Notes under the pieces: model-generated
Databases searched by the model: none
Told to the model about the DNA's origin: nothing
What the model saw: only the letters and a program-made list of their open reading frames with translations
Part shown: positions 29,041 to 36,269 of the stretch, piece after piece
How positions within the stretch are numbered: position 1 is the stretch's first letter
Layout: each line of letters begins with the position of its first letter
Assembly: GCA_964619555.1 (NCBI GenBank)
Contig: CAZUDV010000011.1
Location: 1 to 64,000, forward strand
DNA: 64,000 nucleotides
Direction of reading: 5' to 3'
Source of the DNA: JAGOPY01 sp964619555
Lineage (GTDB): Bacteria > Bacteroidota > Bacteroidia > Bacteroidales > JAGOPY01
Translations under genes and position numbers: made by a program

Positions 29041-29631
29041 TTACTCAACTGCGGTTCTTTTAAAGGCGGCGTTGAATTCTTCCCACTTTTGGTTTTTATA
29101 GGCATTGGTGCCGATATAATTCAGAATAGCTTCGAATTCCGGGGCTTTCCGGTAACCTGGCACCACCGTGATCATGTTCATCTCTTCATCCATAAAGGCA
29201 AACGACGGGTAAGACATCCGTCCGTTAAGTATAACCTGTGCCAGCTGATGCGAAGAACGCTGTCCGGATGGATTGGCATTCATATAATTTTTGCCTTTAT
29301 ATGTGATAGTATCTTTACGTTCGGCATTAAATTTAACCGCATAGAAATTCCGGTTCATATAATCCACAATGACAGGATTAATAAATGTGGACTGGTCCAT
29401 CTTCTTGCACCATCCGCACCAATCGGTATACATATCCAGGAAAATCTTTTTGGGTTTTTTAGCATTCAGGGCGACAGCTTCTTCAAATCCTACCCATTTG
29501 ATCTTAGCAACAGATGCATTGGCCGCCGGTGCCGTATTGGCAGGTTTGGAAGTCGGTTGCTGAGCTTCAGAACTGAACAGGACGAAAACAGATAGGATTA
29601 TAGTGAGGATGAAAGGCAATAGAGTTTTCAT
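29041..29631 (-). CDS. secreted thioredoxin-fold protein (thioredoxin_7/DUF255-like)
   Basis: The chosen ATG begins MKTLLPFILTIILSVFVLFS, a signal peptide cleaved near SEAQ, so the protein acts in the periplasm. The thioredoxin-like domain has the redox motif DWCGWCKKM and the cis-Pro segment MSYPSFAFMDEE. The mature part begins with a Thr/Pro/Ala-rich linker. Proteins of this class reduce or isomerise disulfides in exported proteins; the specific partner is unknown. The gene stands alone between the gld operon and smpB. Confidence 0.85.
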   Translation of the reverse strand: MKTLLPFILTIILSVFVLFSSEAQQPTSKPANTAPAANASVAKIKWVGFEEAVALNAKKPKKIFLDMYTDWCGWCKKMDQSTFINPVIVDYMNRNFYAVKFNAERKDTITYKGKNYMNANPSGQRSSHQLAQVILNGRMSYPSFAFMDEEMNMITVVPGYRKAPEFEAILNYIGTNAYKNQKWEEFNAAFKRTAVE

Positions 29632-29789
29632 GGTTGAATTTTTTACGAAAGTAATTATTTGGAACAAAACACCATATAAAGAGTTGTTAAATTGTGTTAA
29701 ACGGTTCGGAAGTCCAATTGTTCAACAGGTGGCTGATCCTATTACCGCCCGAATGTACCAGTTATGCTTTCCGACCCTGTCCTGCCCTC

Positions 29790-30248
29790 CTATAATCCGC
29801 CCGATCGTTCCAAATCCCGTTTAACATCCTTCTTTTTGATCGTTTCCCGCTTGTCGTAACTGTGCTTGCCTTTCGCCAGGGCGATTGTCAGTTTTGCAAA
29901 ACCTTTTTCATTGATGAACAGCAATACTGGGATGATCGTAAGGCCTTTTTCCTTTGTCTTATTCTGCAGTTTCCTGAGTTCGCGGGATGTTAAAAGCAGT
30001 TTACGCTCGCGTTTCGGATCGTGGTTGTAATGTGTGCCCAGGCTGTATTCGGAAATATGCAGATTCAAAACGAACAGTTCATTTTCCCTGAAAGAACAGA
30101 AGGAATCGACGAAACTGACCTTACCTTCGCGGATGGATTTGATTTCCGTTCCGGTAAGCTGGATGCCGGCCGTGTATTCCTCCAGCAGGAAGTACTCGAA
30201 GTAAGCCTTCTTGTTTTTAATGCTGATGGTTTTAGAGAAAGGGCACAT
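29790..30248 (-). CDS. smpB: SsrA-binding protein
   Basis: SmpB binds tmRNA and brings it to stalled ribosomes. From the ATG giving MCPFSKTISIKNKKAYFEYF the protein has 152 residues, the normal length. Conserved blocks include GIQLTGTEIKSIREGKVSF, DSFCSF, HISEYSLGTHYNHDPKRERKLLL and the basic C-terminal tail KGKHSYDKRETIKKKD. The ORF upstream of this ATG is encoded by an octamer repeat array and is not real coding sequence. No tmRNA gene is seen in the window. Confidence 0.95.
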   Translation of the reverse strand: MCPFSKTISIKNKKAYFEYFLLEEYTAGIQLTGTEIKSIREGKVSFVDSFCSFRENELFVLNLHISEYSLGTHYNHDPKRERKLLLTSRELRKLQNKTKEKGLTIIPVLLFINEKGFAKLTIALAKGKHSYDKRETIKKKDVKRDLERSGGL

Positions 30249-30272
30249 AATGGCGCAAAGGTCGGAAAAAAA

Positions 30273-30304
30273 TGGAAGGGTGGAAAAGTGGAAAAGTGGA
30301 AAAC
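30273..30304. repeat. octamer tandem array, 4 units (TGGAAAAG)
   Basis: Four 8-bp units: tggaaggg, tggaaaag, tggaaaag, tggaaaac. It pairs as an inverted copy with the array at 30331-30362, 26 nt away. Confidence 0.85.
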
Positions 30305-30330
30305 TGATAGAAAATCTGAAGTACTGAATA

Positions 30331-30362
30331 CCCTTCCACCTTTCCACCCTTCCACCTTTCCA
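30331..30362. repeat. octamer tandem array, 4 units (CCYTTCCA), inverted
   Basis: Four 8-bp units alternate cccttcca and cctttcca, ending at the stop codon of the TonB receptor gene. It is complementary in kind to the array at 30273-30304, so the transcript could form a long imperfect hairpin. Confidence 0.85.
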
Positions 30363-32774
30363 CTAAAATCTAAGTTCAGCACCCACCATAAAATGGATCC
30401 CGGCTTGGGGGAAAAAGCCATCATACATGCCATAGGTTCCTTCGGAATAGTACCGGTAAACCCAGGCATTGGTCTCATATTCTGCATTGAACAGATTATT
30501 GATTTTCAAGCTGAGACCGAGTTTCTCCAGCGATTTGACTTTAAATTCATATAAAACTAAGAAATCATTCACGAAATAGGGATCCAGTGCACGCTCATTG
30601 CTTGAAGTATTATCGAAGTACTGTTTTCCAACATATTTGCTTATCAGCGAGAATGACAAACTTTGTAGCGGTTCCCACCGAAAAATACTTCCGGCCACGA
30701 TCGAGGGGGAGAATGCGATATCGGTCGTTCCGAGGCTGTGGACGTTTTGAGCGGGCCATTCGTCCCAGTTATCGACATATTCTGTGAAATCAATGATTTT
30801 GTTGGAACTGAATGTCCCATTCAGGTTCCAGGTGACTTGTTCGCCAAACCGGATGCTTCCTTCCAGTTCAATCCCTGTCCGGTAGCTTTGAGGCACGTTT
30901 TCCATAACAGGGTCTCCCACATCATTGATCTTACCAGTCAGTACGAGTTGATTCCGATAGTACATAAAGTAATAATTGACGCTTGCTGAAAAATTCCCGC
31001 GGTTGAATTTATATCCCGCTTCTGCATTGTAAAGTATTTCTGCTTCCGGCAACGGTTTTGCCGGATTAGCATCGATCAGGGTACTTCTGTTGGGTTCCCG
31101 GTTACCGATGCCAACGGTCATGTATGCTTTGTTCAGATCATTGAAATGCACATATATACCCACTTTTGGATTGAAGAAGTTATACCGATGATCCTGGGAG
31201 ATATCCCTGAGATCATTATCTATACCTTTAAGCCGGTAGTTGATCATGCGATACTGTAAATCGCCGTAAAGGCTGATTTGATCAGTTGCCTGAAAGGTGA
31301 TCTTAGCAAACAGGTTGCCTTCAGCCTTGTCTCCATCATTTTCATACCATCTGTATCCTTTGTTATAATTAACCGCGACTTCCGACCAGATTATTTCGCC
31401 GTAATGATCGCCTTTGTAATAATTGGCAGATCCACCGATATTCAGTTTGATTTTCCGGTGATTATCGAAATTAAAGCCGAAGGTCAGACCATAGAAATGA
31501 TTATCCAGAAATCGCCGGCGGATCAGGTCCGTTGAAGTAATGGTATCACTTCCTATGACCGGATCATCCAGCTGGTAATCGCTGAAATCCTGATCCGTTT
31601 TGTATTCTTCATAGTATCCCAGGCCACGGGTATAGTGCAAGGCAAACGACATATTCCACCGGAGATGCAGTTTGGTCAGCCAGTTCAGGTGATAATGCGT
31701 CTGACGGTAGTTGTCTGTTTGGTCGGAATAATACTGCAGAACGCCATTGGCGTCGAAATAAGCTCCCAGGCCGTTGTAGGTACGGTTGGTATCGAGCATA
31801 TAACCCGGAACGCCGTCCCATGCCTGGTAAGTCCGTTCGTTTCCTGAGAAGACCAGTAACCTGACGATATTGTTTTTCCCGAAATATCCACCGGAGAGTG
31901 AGAATGACGAAAGATCGGCAGAGGCTCTGTCGATAAAACCATCTGAGATGACACGGCTGAATCTCCCGTCGAAGGCCCAATGGTTGCGGATGAGGCCAGT
32001 ACCAGCCCTCAGGGTTGTTTTGCCGGTCATGAAAGAGCCACCAGCCAGGCTTAGCTCCCCATAGGGTTCGGTTTCAGGATCATCGGTCCGGATATTGATG
32101 CTGGCGCCGAAAGCCGCGGCTCCATTGGTGGATGTTCCTACGCCGCGTTGTATCTGGATGCTTTCCACTGACGAAGCAAAATCGGGCAGATCCACCCACC
32201 ACACACCATGTGATTCCGCATCGTTCAAAGGGATTCCATTAATGGTCACGTTGATGCGATTCAGGTCGGTGCCGCGGATCCGCAGGCTGCTGTAACCAAT
32301 ACCGGTACCGGCATCGGATGTTGTAACCACGGAGGGGGTGTTTTGCAGCAGAAAGGGCATATCCTGGCCAAGGTTGATTTGATCGAGTTCAATCCGGTTA
32401 ACAGTGGAATAAGTAGCCGGGGTATTGGAAGCAGCCCGGGTTCCGGTGACAATAACTTCTGATCCCATGATTGCAGTTGGTTTCAGGGCGATTTGCAAAT
32501 CGGTGTTTCTCTGCAGTTTTATATTTTCCATATAAGTCTCATAACCGATGAAGCTGATCCTGATGGTTATATCAGCGGCTTTAAGCCCTTTGAAATGAAA
32601 CGACCCATCGATTCCGGAAATCGCGGAATGATAAGAATTCTCGATCAAAATATGAGCGCCTGCCAAGGGCTCCCCGTTATCTGCATCCGAAACAGAACCA
32701 GAAAGGTTGAACTGGGCTGTGATGATAAGCGGGAGCAGGAGCAGGAGTGAGAGACAGGTGATTGATGGTTTCAT
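30363..32774 (-). CDS. TonB-dependent receptor under TPP riboswitch control, probable thiamine(-precursor) transporter
   Basis: This outer-membrane TonB-dependent receptor has 803 residues. It has a signal peptide (to about 20), a CarboxypepD_reg-like domain (22-100; GEPLAGAHILIENSYHSA), a plug with EVIVTGTRAA and LRIRGTDLNRINVTINGIPLNDAE, and a barrel ending MVGAELRF. The sequence alone would suggest an iron or vitamin receptor. The upstream TPP aptamer on the same strand identifies thiamine, or a thiamine precursor, as the probable cargo; TPP-controlled outer-membrane receptors are known in Bacteroidota. Two identical palindromes lie in the leader between aptamer and ATG. No thiamine synthesis genes are adjacent. 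Confidence 0.88.
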   Translation of the reverse strand: MKPSITCLSLLLLLPLIITAQFNLSGSVSDADNGEPLAGAHILIENSYHSAISGIDGSFHFKGLKAADITIRISFIGYETYMENIKLQRNTDLQIALKPTAIMGSEVIVTGTRAASNTPATYSTVNRIELDQINLGQDMPFLLQNTPSVVTTSDAGTGIGYSSLRIRGTDLNRINVTINGIPLNDAESHGVWWVDLPDFASSVESIQIQRGVGTSTNGAAAFGASINIRTDDPETEPYGELSLAGGSFMTGKTTLRAGTGLIRNHWAFDGRFSRVISDGFIDRASADLSSFSLSGGYFGKNNIVRLLVFSGNERTYQAWDGVPGYMLDTNRTYNGLGAYFDANGVLQYYSDQTDNYRQTHYHLNWLTKLHLRWNMSFALHYTRGLGYYEEYKTDQDFSDYQLDDPVIGSDTITSTDLIRRRFLDNHFYGLTFGFNFDNHRKIKLNIGGSANYYKGDHYGEIIWSEVAVNYNKGYRWYENDGDKAEGNLFAKITFQATDQISLYGDLQYRMINYRLKGIDNDLRDISQDHRYNFFNPKVGIYVHFNDLNKAYMTVGIGNREPNRSTLIDANPAKPLPEAEILYNAEAGYKFNRGNFSASVNYYFMYYRNQLVLTGKINDVGDPVMENVPQSYRTGIELEGSIRFGEQVTWNLNGTFSSNKIIDFTEYVDNWDEWPAQNVHSLGTTDIAFSPSIVAGSIFRWEPLQSLSFSLISKYVGKQYFDNTSSNERALDPYFVNDFLVLYEFKVKSLEKLGLSLKINNLFNAEYETNAWVYRYYSEGTYGMYDGFFPQAGIHFMVGAELRF

Positions 32775-32792
32775 TTTGGTTCAATTTTCGTA

Positions 32793-32813
32793 CTACCATT
32801 ATAGTGGTAGTAC
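32793..32813. repeat. 21-nt palindromic repeat, copy 1 (at the start of the receptor gene)
   Basis: The exact 21-mer ctaccattatagtggtagtac extends here to a 24-nt inverted repeat (32790-32813) with 9-bp arms (gtactacca/tggtagtac). It lies 15 nt upstream of the receptor ATG, so as RNA it would be a hairpin near the ribosome-binding region. Confidence 0.85.
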
Positions 32814-32876
32814 CATTTTTCTAATGCTTATTACTCTAAGGTTATATGCAAAAAATACCTAAAAAATCAACTTGTC

Positions 32877-32897
32877 CTACCATTATAGTGGTAGTAC
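32877..32897. repeat. 21-nt palindromic repeat, copy 2
   Basis: An exact copy of the 21-mer lies 84 bp from copy 1, eight helical turns at 10.5 bp per turn. It is between the TPP aptamer and the receptor gene. A T-rich stretch follows on the transcript but not immediately. Confidence 0.85.
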
Positions 32898-32942
32898 AAT
32901 TATTTTCATTCAAGGGAAACCATTAAAAGAAAGGAGATTTTC

Positions 32943-33018
32943 TCATCCCTACGCCGGCATTATCCGGATCAGGTTCAATGGGTATGATCTCAGCCCGTCT
33001 TTTTCAGGCACCCCTTTA
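32943..33018 (-). ncRNA. TPP (THI-box) riboswitch
   Basis: The minus strand carries the canonical thiamine pyrophosphate aptamer. It has ggggtgcc, then the pyrimidine-sensor ctgagatcataccc, then gaacctgatccgg and ataatgccggcgtaggga. All conserved core blocks are present in order. It lies about 170 nt upstream of the TonB receptor ATG and should repress it when TPP is plentiful. No standard terminator follows the aptamer directly. Confidence 0.95.
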
Positions 33019-33026
33019 TACTAATG

Positions 33027-33034
33027 CAAAGTTA
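33027..33034 (-). promoter_or_regulatory. -7 promoter element upstream of the TPP riboswitch
   Basis: TAACTTTG on the minus strand is an exact TAnnTTTG match. It predicts a transcript beginning near 33020, right at the 5' edge of the aptamer. Confidence 0.65.
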
Positions 33035-33078
33035 AGAGTTCAAAATTAAATGTGAGAGAAAATTATAAAATTTAGTTT

Positions 33079-33765
33079 TTAATCAGCCGACTTTGCAATC
33101 AGATCCGCCATTCGCACGAAACTGAAATGGTAGACTATGCTCAAAATATGTTTTGGAAGATCGAAAACGGGCAATAGAGAATGATCGATGATCGATGAAT
33201 CGGATGTGGCCAGTATCCCATCTTCAGCCGATCGGATCAAATGATCCGGTGAGCCGTCGCGGATAACAGAAACCTCCGTTACAAGGATCAAAGCCTTCTT
33301 TTCGATCTCATTAGCCACGTAACTGCTCAATCGAATCGGAGTATCCAGGTAACAACAAATCCTATTCACCTTCAGTCCGTCTATATTGTCCATAACCAAG
33401 TCCAGTGCCTTTTCCAGATGTCTTACCCAGTCATGACTGTCATGACCTTCAGAAGCATCCCGGACCAGGCTGTCCATTGCCTCATAAACGGGAAACCCCC
33501 TCAAATAGGCCGCGATGGTGAACAACACATTGAAAAGGTCGATGTGTATCGTCCGATTGGCCAATTGTTCGGATGTTATGAGCTTTTTCCCCCTGTTGCC
33601 GGCTTTTTCCTTCGTTGTTACTCCCCGGTACAAAACAGATCTTTCGAAATGATTCAGGGCATATCGTGTAGAAACGAGTTCATGAACCGACTTTTCTGGA
33701 TACTTTTTTTCCAGGAAAAATATATAATCCTGGAGGGCCTGAGTAAAATTTTCCGAGAATTTCAT
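33079..33765 (-). CDS. DUF434 domain protein
   Basis: The N-terminal 60 residues match DUF434 (YPEKSVHELVSTRYALNHFERSVLYRGV). A conserved alpha/beta region follows with IHIDLFNVLFTIAAYLRGFPVYEAMDSLVRDA and CCYLDTPIRLSS, typical of the DUF5616-like partner domain. The motif DLFN plus later acidic residues suggests a nuclease-like (PIN/NYN-like) fold, but this is only an inference. No signal peptide is present, so the protein is cytoplasmic. It is divergent from aroQ. Confidence 0.75.
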   Translation of the reverse strand: MKFSENFTQALQDYIFFLEKKYPEKSVHELVSTRYALNHFERSVLYRGVTTKEKAGNRGKKLITSEQLANRTIHIDLFNVLFTIAAYLRGFPVYEAMDSLVRDASEGHDSHDWVRHLEKALDLVMDNIDGLKVNRICCYLDTPIRLSSYVANEIEKKALILVTEVSVIRDGSPDHLIRSAEDGILATSDSSIIDHSLLPVFDLPKHILSIVYHFSFVRMADLIAKSAD

Positions 33766-33811
33766 GACTCATCTGTTTGCAATAAATATAATCAATTTTA
33801 GACTTATAACT

Positions 33812-33819
33812 TAACTTTG
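33812..33819 (+). promoter_or_regulatory. -7 promoter element of aroQ
   Basis: TAACTTTG is an exact -7 match, 19 nt upstream of the TTG start codon. The -33 region is weak. Confidence 0.5.
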
Positions 33820-33821
33820 CC

Positions 33822-33842
33822 TTTTGAACCTTGAACTTTGAA
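33822..33842. repeat. heptamer tandem repeat, 3 units (CTTTGAA), containing the aroQ start codon
   Basis: Units ttttgaa, ccttgaa and ctttgaa. The unit family is the same as at 40657-40684. The TTG at 33838-33840 in the last unit is the start codon of aroQ. Confidence 0.8.
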
Positions 33843-34263
33843 CTTAATTATTATCAATGGGCCAAACCTGAACCTTCTGGGAAAAAGAGAACCGGAAGTG
33901 TATGGTAATCTGTCATTTGACTCATATCTACAGGCGCTTAAAAAACAGTTCCCGGAAATTGAGCTGGCATATTACCAATCCAATGTGGAAGGAGAACTGA
34001 TCAATAAGATCCATGAAACAGGATTTACTGTGCGCGGAATCATAATCAATCCGGGAGGATACGGCCATACATCGGTAGCGATCGCTGATGCATTAAAGGC
34101 AGTTCCTGCTAAAGTGATCGAAGTGCACCTGAGCAATGTGTTTGCCAGGGAGGAATTTCGTAAAAACCTGGTAACTGCTTCTTTTACAGATGGACTGATA
34201 AGTGGATTTGGACTGGACGGTTACCGCCTGGCTATTCTCAGTTTAATTAATGACCGGAAGTAA
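33838..34263 (+). CDS. aroQ: type II 3-dehydroquinate dehydratase
   Basis: This shikimate-pathway enzyme makes 3-dehydroshikimate from 3-dehydroquinate. The 141 residues match the usual length. Key motifs are NGPNLNLLGKREPEVYG (lid and active-site Arg/Tyr), YYQSNVEGELINKIHE, IINPGGYGHTSVAI (catalytic His) and EVHLSNVFAREEFR. The N-terminus begins M-NLIIINGPN, exactly where family members start, which supports the TTG start codon. That TTG lies inside a heptamer tandem repeat. The 3' end overlaps the convergent GT2 gene by 17 nt. Confidence 0.95.
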   Translation: MNLIIINGPNLNLLGKREPEVYGNLSFDSYLQALKKQFPEIELAYYQSNVEGELINKIHETGFTVRGIIINPGGYGHTSVAIADALKAVPAKVIEVHLSNVFAREEFRKNLVTASFTDGLISGFGLDGYRLAILSLINDRK

Positions 34264-35272
34264 ACCGGTTAGGGTCCAGGTCGCGGAATGACTTCTTCCC
34301 TGCCAGGTAATGGCGTAAAACGATATTTCCCCAGTAAATTCTTGAAACCCTTTTATGCAAGATCTTTTCCCGTTTTTTCCTGAGTCTGGCCAGATTGGTC
34401 CAAAAATACCAGTGAGCTTTCAGAACAGCCGCCATATCACGGAATCCCCCATCCACCAGGAATTTTATTGCTGCGATGTAATCCAGCATCAACCGGGCGG
34501 TGATAACCCGGACCTTTCGTTCTGGCTCAAGGTTTTTATACAGCATGATGATATTGTTCCGGATGTTCAGGTAGGTCTTGCGGGAATTATTCTTGGGAAG
34601 CGTCCCTCCCCCGATATGATATATCTTCGAATCGGGGCAATACATGATCCTGTAACCCAGGTTCTTCGCCCTCCAGCAAAAATCGATTTCCTCCATATGT
34701 GCAAAGAAATCATCATCGAACCCTCCCAGTTTATGGTACAATTCCGATCTTACAAACAAACAGGCCCCGGTAGCCCAGAATATCTCGGAAACACGGTCAT
34801 ACTGGCCTTCATCTTTTTCAATTGACTGGAACAGGCGGCCCTGGCAAAAAGGATAACCGTACTTATCAATAAAACCTCCTGCCGCCCCCGCATATTCGAA
34901 TTTTTCAGGATCATGGTACGACATGATTTTGGGCTGGCAGGCCGCTACATCAGGATTGGCTTCCATTAACCGGATGACCGGCGGAATCCAGTTTTCGGTC
35001 ACCTCAATATCTGAGTTCAAAAGAACGTAATAATGGGCATCCACCTGCTTTAAAGCCAGATTGTATCCGGTCGCAAAACCATAATTTTTATCCAGAAGTA
35101 TGGTTCGCACATCCGGATGAAATTCGGAAAGATACTCGACAGAGCCATCGTTCGAGGCATTGTCAGCGACAATTATATCCGCCTCTTTTCTGCTTCGTTC
35201 TTTGACAACAGGCAGGAACTTTTCGAGGAATTTTTTACCGTTCCAGTTTAGTATGACTACAGCAACTTTCAA
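34247..35272 (-). CDS. family 2 glycosyltransferase
   Basis: This is a GT-A fold transferase of the rhamnosyltransferase-like GT2 group. The 341 residues begin MKVAVVILNWNGKKFL. The nucleotide-binding DNASNDGS is near 37-44, the metal-binding LNSDIE at 85-90, and the acceptor-site region has ATGACLFVRSELYHKLGGFDDDFFAHMEEIDFCWRAK. The C-terminal third includes an amphipathic helix and basic tail that suggest membrane association. It lies 59 nt downstream of the acyltransferase gene, in a small minus-strand envelope group. Confidence 0.92.
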   Translation of the reverse strand: MKVAVVILNWNGKKFLEKFLPVVKERSRKEADIIVADNASNDGSVEYLSEFHPDVRTILLDKNYGFATGYNLALKQVDAHYYVLLNSDIEVTENWIPPVIRLMEANPDVAACQPKIMSYHDPEKFEYAGAAGGFIDKYGYPFCQGRLFQSIEKDEGQYDRVSEIFWATGACLFVRSELYHKLGGFDDDFFAHMEEIDFCWRAKNLGYRIMYCPDSKIYHIGGGTLPKNNSRKTYLNIRNNIIMLYKNLEPERKVRVITARLMLDYIAAIKFLVDGGFRDMAAVLKAHWYFWTNLARLRKKREKILHKRVSRIYWGNIVLRHYLAGKKSFRDLDPNRFTSGH

Positions 35273-35331
35273 TCGGGGAGTTTGATCGTCAAAAATAAGT
35301 CAAAAAAGCACATCGGCAAAGAGGCCGTGTT

Positions 35332-36222
35332 TTATTGCTCTTTTTTATGTTTCCACCGCCGGTGCGACCAGAGCCAGTTGTCGGGATTCTGTCTGATGGA
35401 ATCTTCCAGAAGACGGATATAGGTATCCGTTATTTCATTCGGCCCGGTATTCTTAGGATCGGAACTTATCAGGACGATTTTTCCACTATACGTCCCTCTT
35501 CCGGTGCGGATGGTGTCGATGTATACCACATCAAAATCGAGGGCTTTTGCCAGTTTTTCCGGACCCTGGAAAAAGGCAGTCTCCTGGTTTAGGAACGGAT
35601 GCCAGTAATGGATTTCTCCTTTTAAAGGAGTTTGATCCGCGGCGATCACGTTAAATGTCTGGAATTCTTTTCGGTTCCTGGCCATTATTCTGAATGTGTG
35701 CCGGAAAGGTATGGTGCTGTTTGCATTCAGCTTGTGCCTCAGCATTTCCATATGCCTGTCAAAGTACTTATTGGATAAAGGCTTGACCACTGCATATCCT
35801 TTTACGCTGGATATGAGACCCAAAGCAGTACCCATCCATTCCCAGTTTCCGCAATGACCGATGGTAACTATTACGCTGCGACCCTGATCAAAGGACCGCT
35901 GCATAATTTCATATCCGGTAAAATGAAATCGTCGTAAAAGTTCTTCCTTCTTAATGTTTTGCAATTTAATGACTTCCAGGGAGATATCGGCTATATTCCT
36001 GTAAAATCGATTCATTATCCGGCGGATCCTGGCAGTATCATATTCAGGGAAAGACGATTGCAGGTTATAAAGGATAATAGCCCTGCGATATCGTATTATG
36101 TAACGGAAAAGAACGTACAGCAAATCAGCCGCAAGATAAATGAAGGGCATAGGCAAACGCGAAACCAGCCAGGAAAATGCTCTGAAAAAATAGTATACCG
36201 CCAACATAAGCCTAAATTCCAT
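35332..36222 (-). CDS. LpxL/HtrB-like lysophospholipid acyltransferase
   Basis: This is a membrane-anchored acyltransferase, probably a lipid A late acyltransferase or a related lipid acyltransferase. The 296 residues have an N-terminal hydrophobic anchor and the catalytic H(X)4E motif at His123-Glu128 (GHCGNWEW). Further family blocks are AADQTPLKGEIHYWHPFL and the C-terminal NPDNWLWSHRRWKHKKEQ. Adjacent GT2 and GWxTD genes suggest an envelope role. The final substrate cannot be read from sequence. Confidence 0.92.
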   Translation of the reverse strand: MEFRLMLAVYYFFRAFSWLVSRLPMPFIYLAADLLYVLFRYIIRYRRAIILYNLQSSFPEYDTARIRRIMNRFYRNIADISLEVIKLQNIKKEELLRRFHFTGYEIMQRSFDQGRSVIVTIGHCGNWEWMGTALGLISSVKGYAVVKPLSNKYFDRHMEMLRHKLNANSTIPFRHTFRIMARNRKEFQTFNVIAADQTPLKGEIHYWHPFLNQETAFFQGPEKLAKALDFDVVYIDTIRTGRGTYSGKIVLISSDPKNTGPNEITDTYIRLLEDSIRQNPDNWLWSHRRWKHKKEQ

Positions 36223-36269
36223 TCAGACTTTGCAAAGATAGCAACACTGTTCCAGAGAAAAAAGAAGGA

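Noticed and set aside
30249..30347. N-terminal extension of SmpB
   Set aside because: It is encoded by the octamer array and upstream sequence; family alignment begins at the ATG at 30248.
32790..32897. MITE bounded by the 21-nt palindromes
   Set aside because: The palindromes bound only about 60 bp, no target-site duplication is apparent and no transposase is near; kept as possible regulatory repeats.
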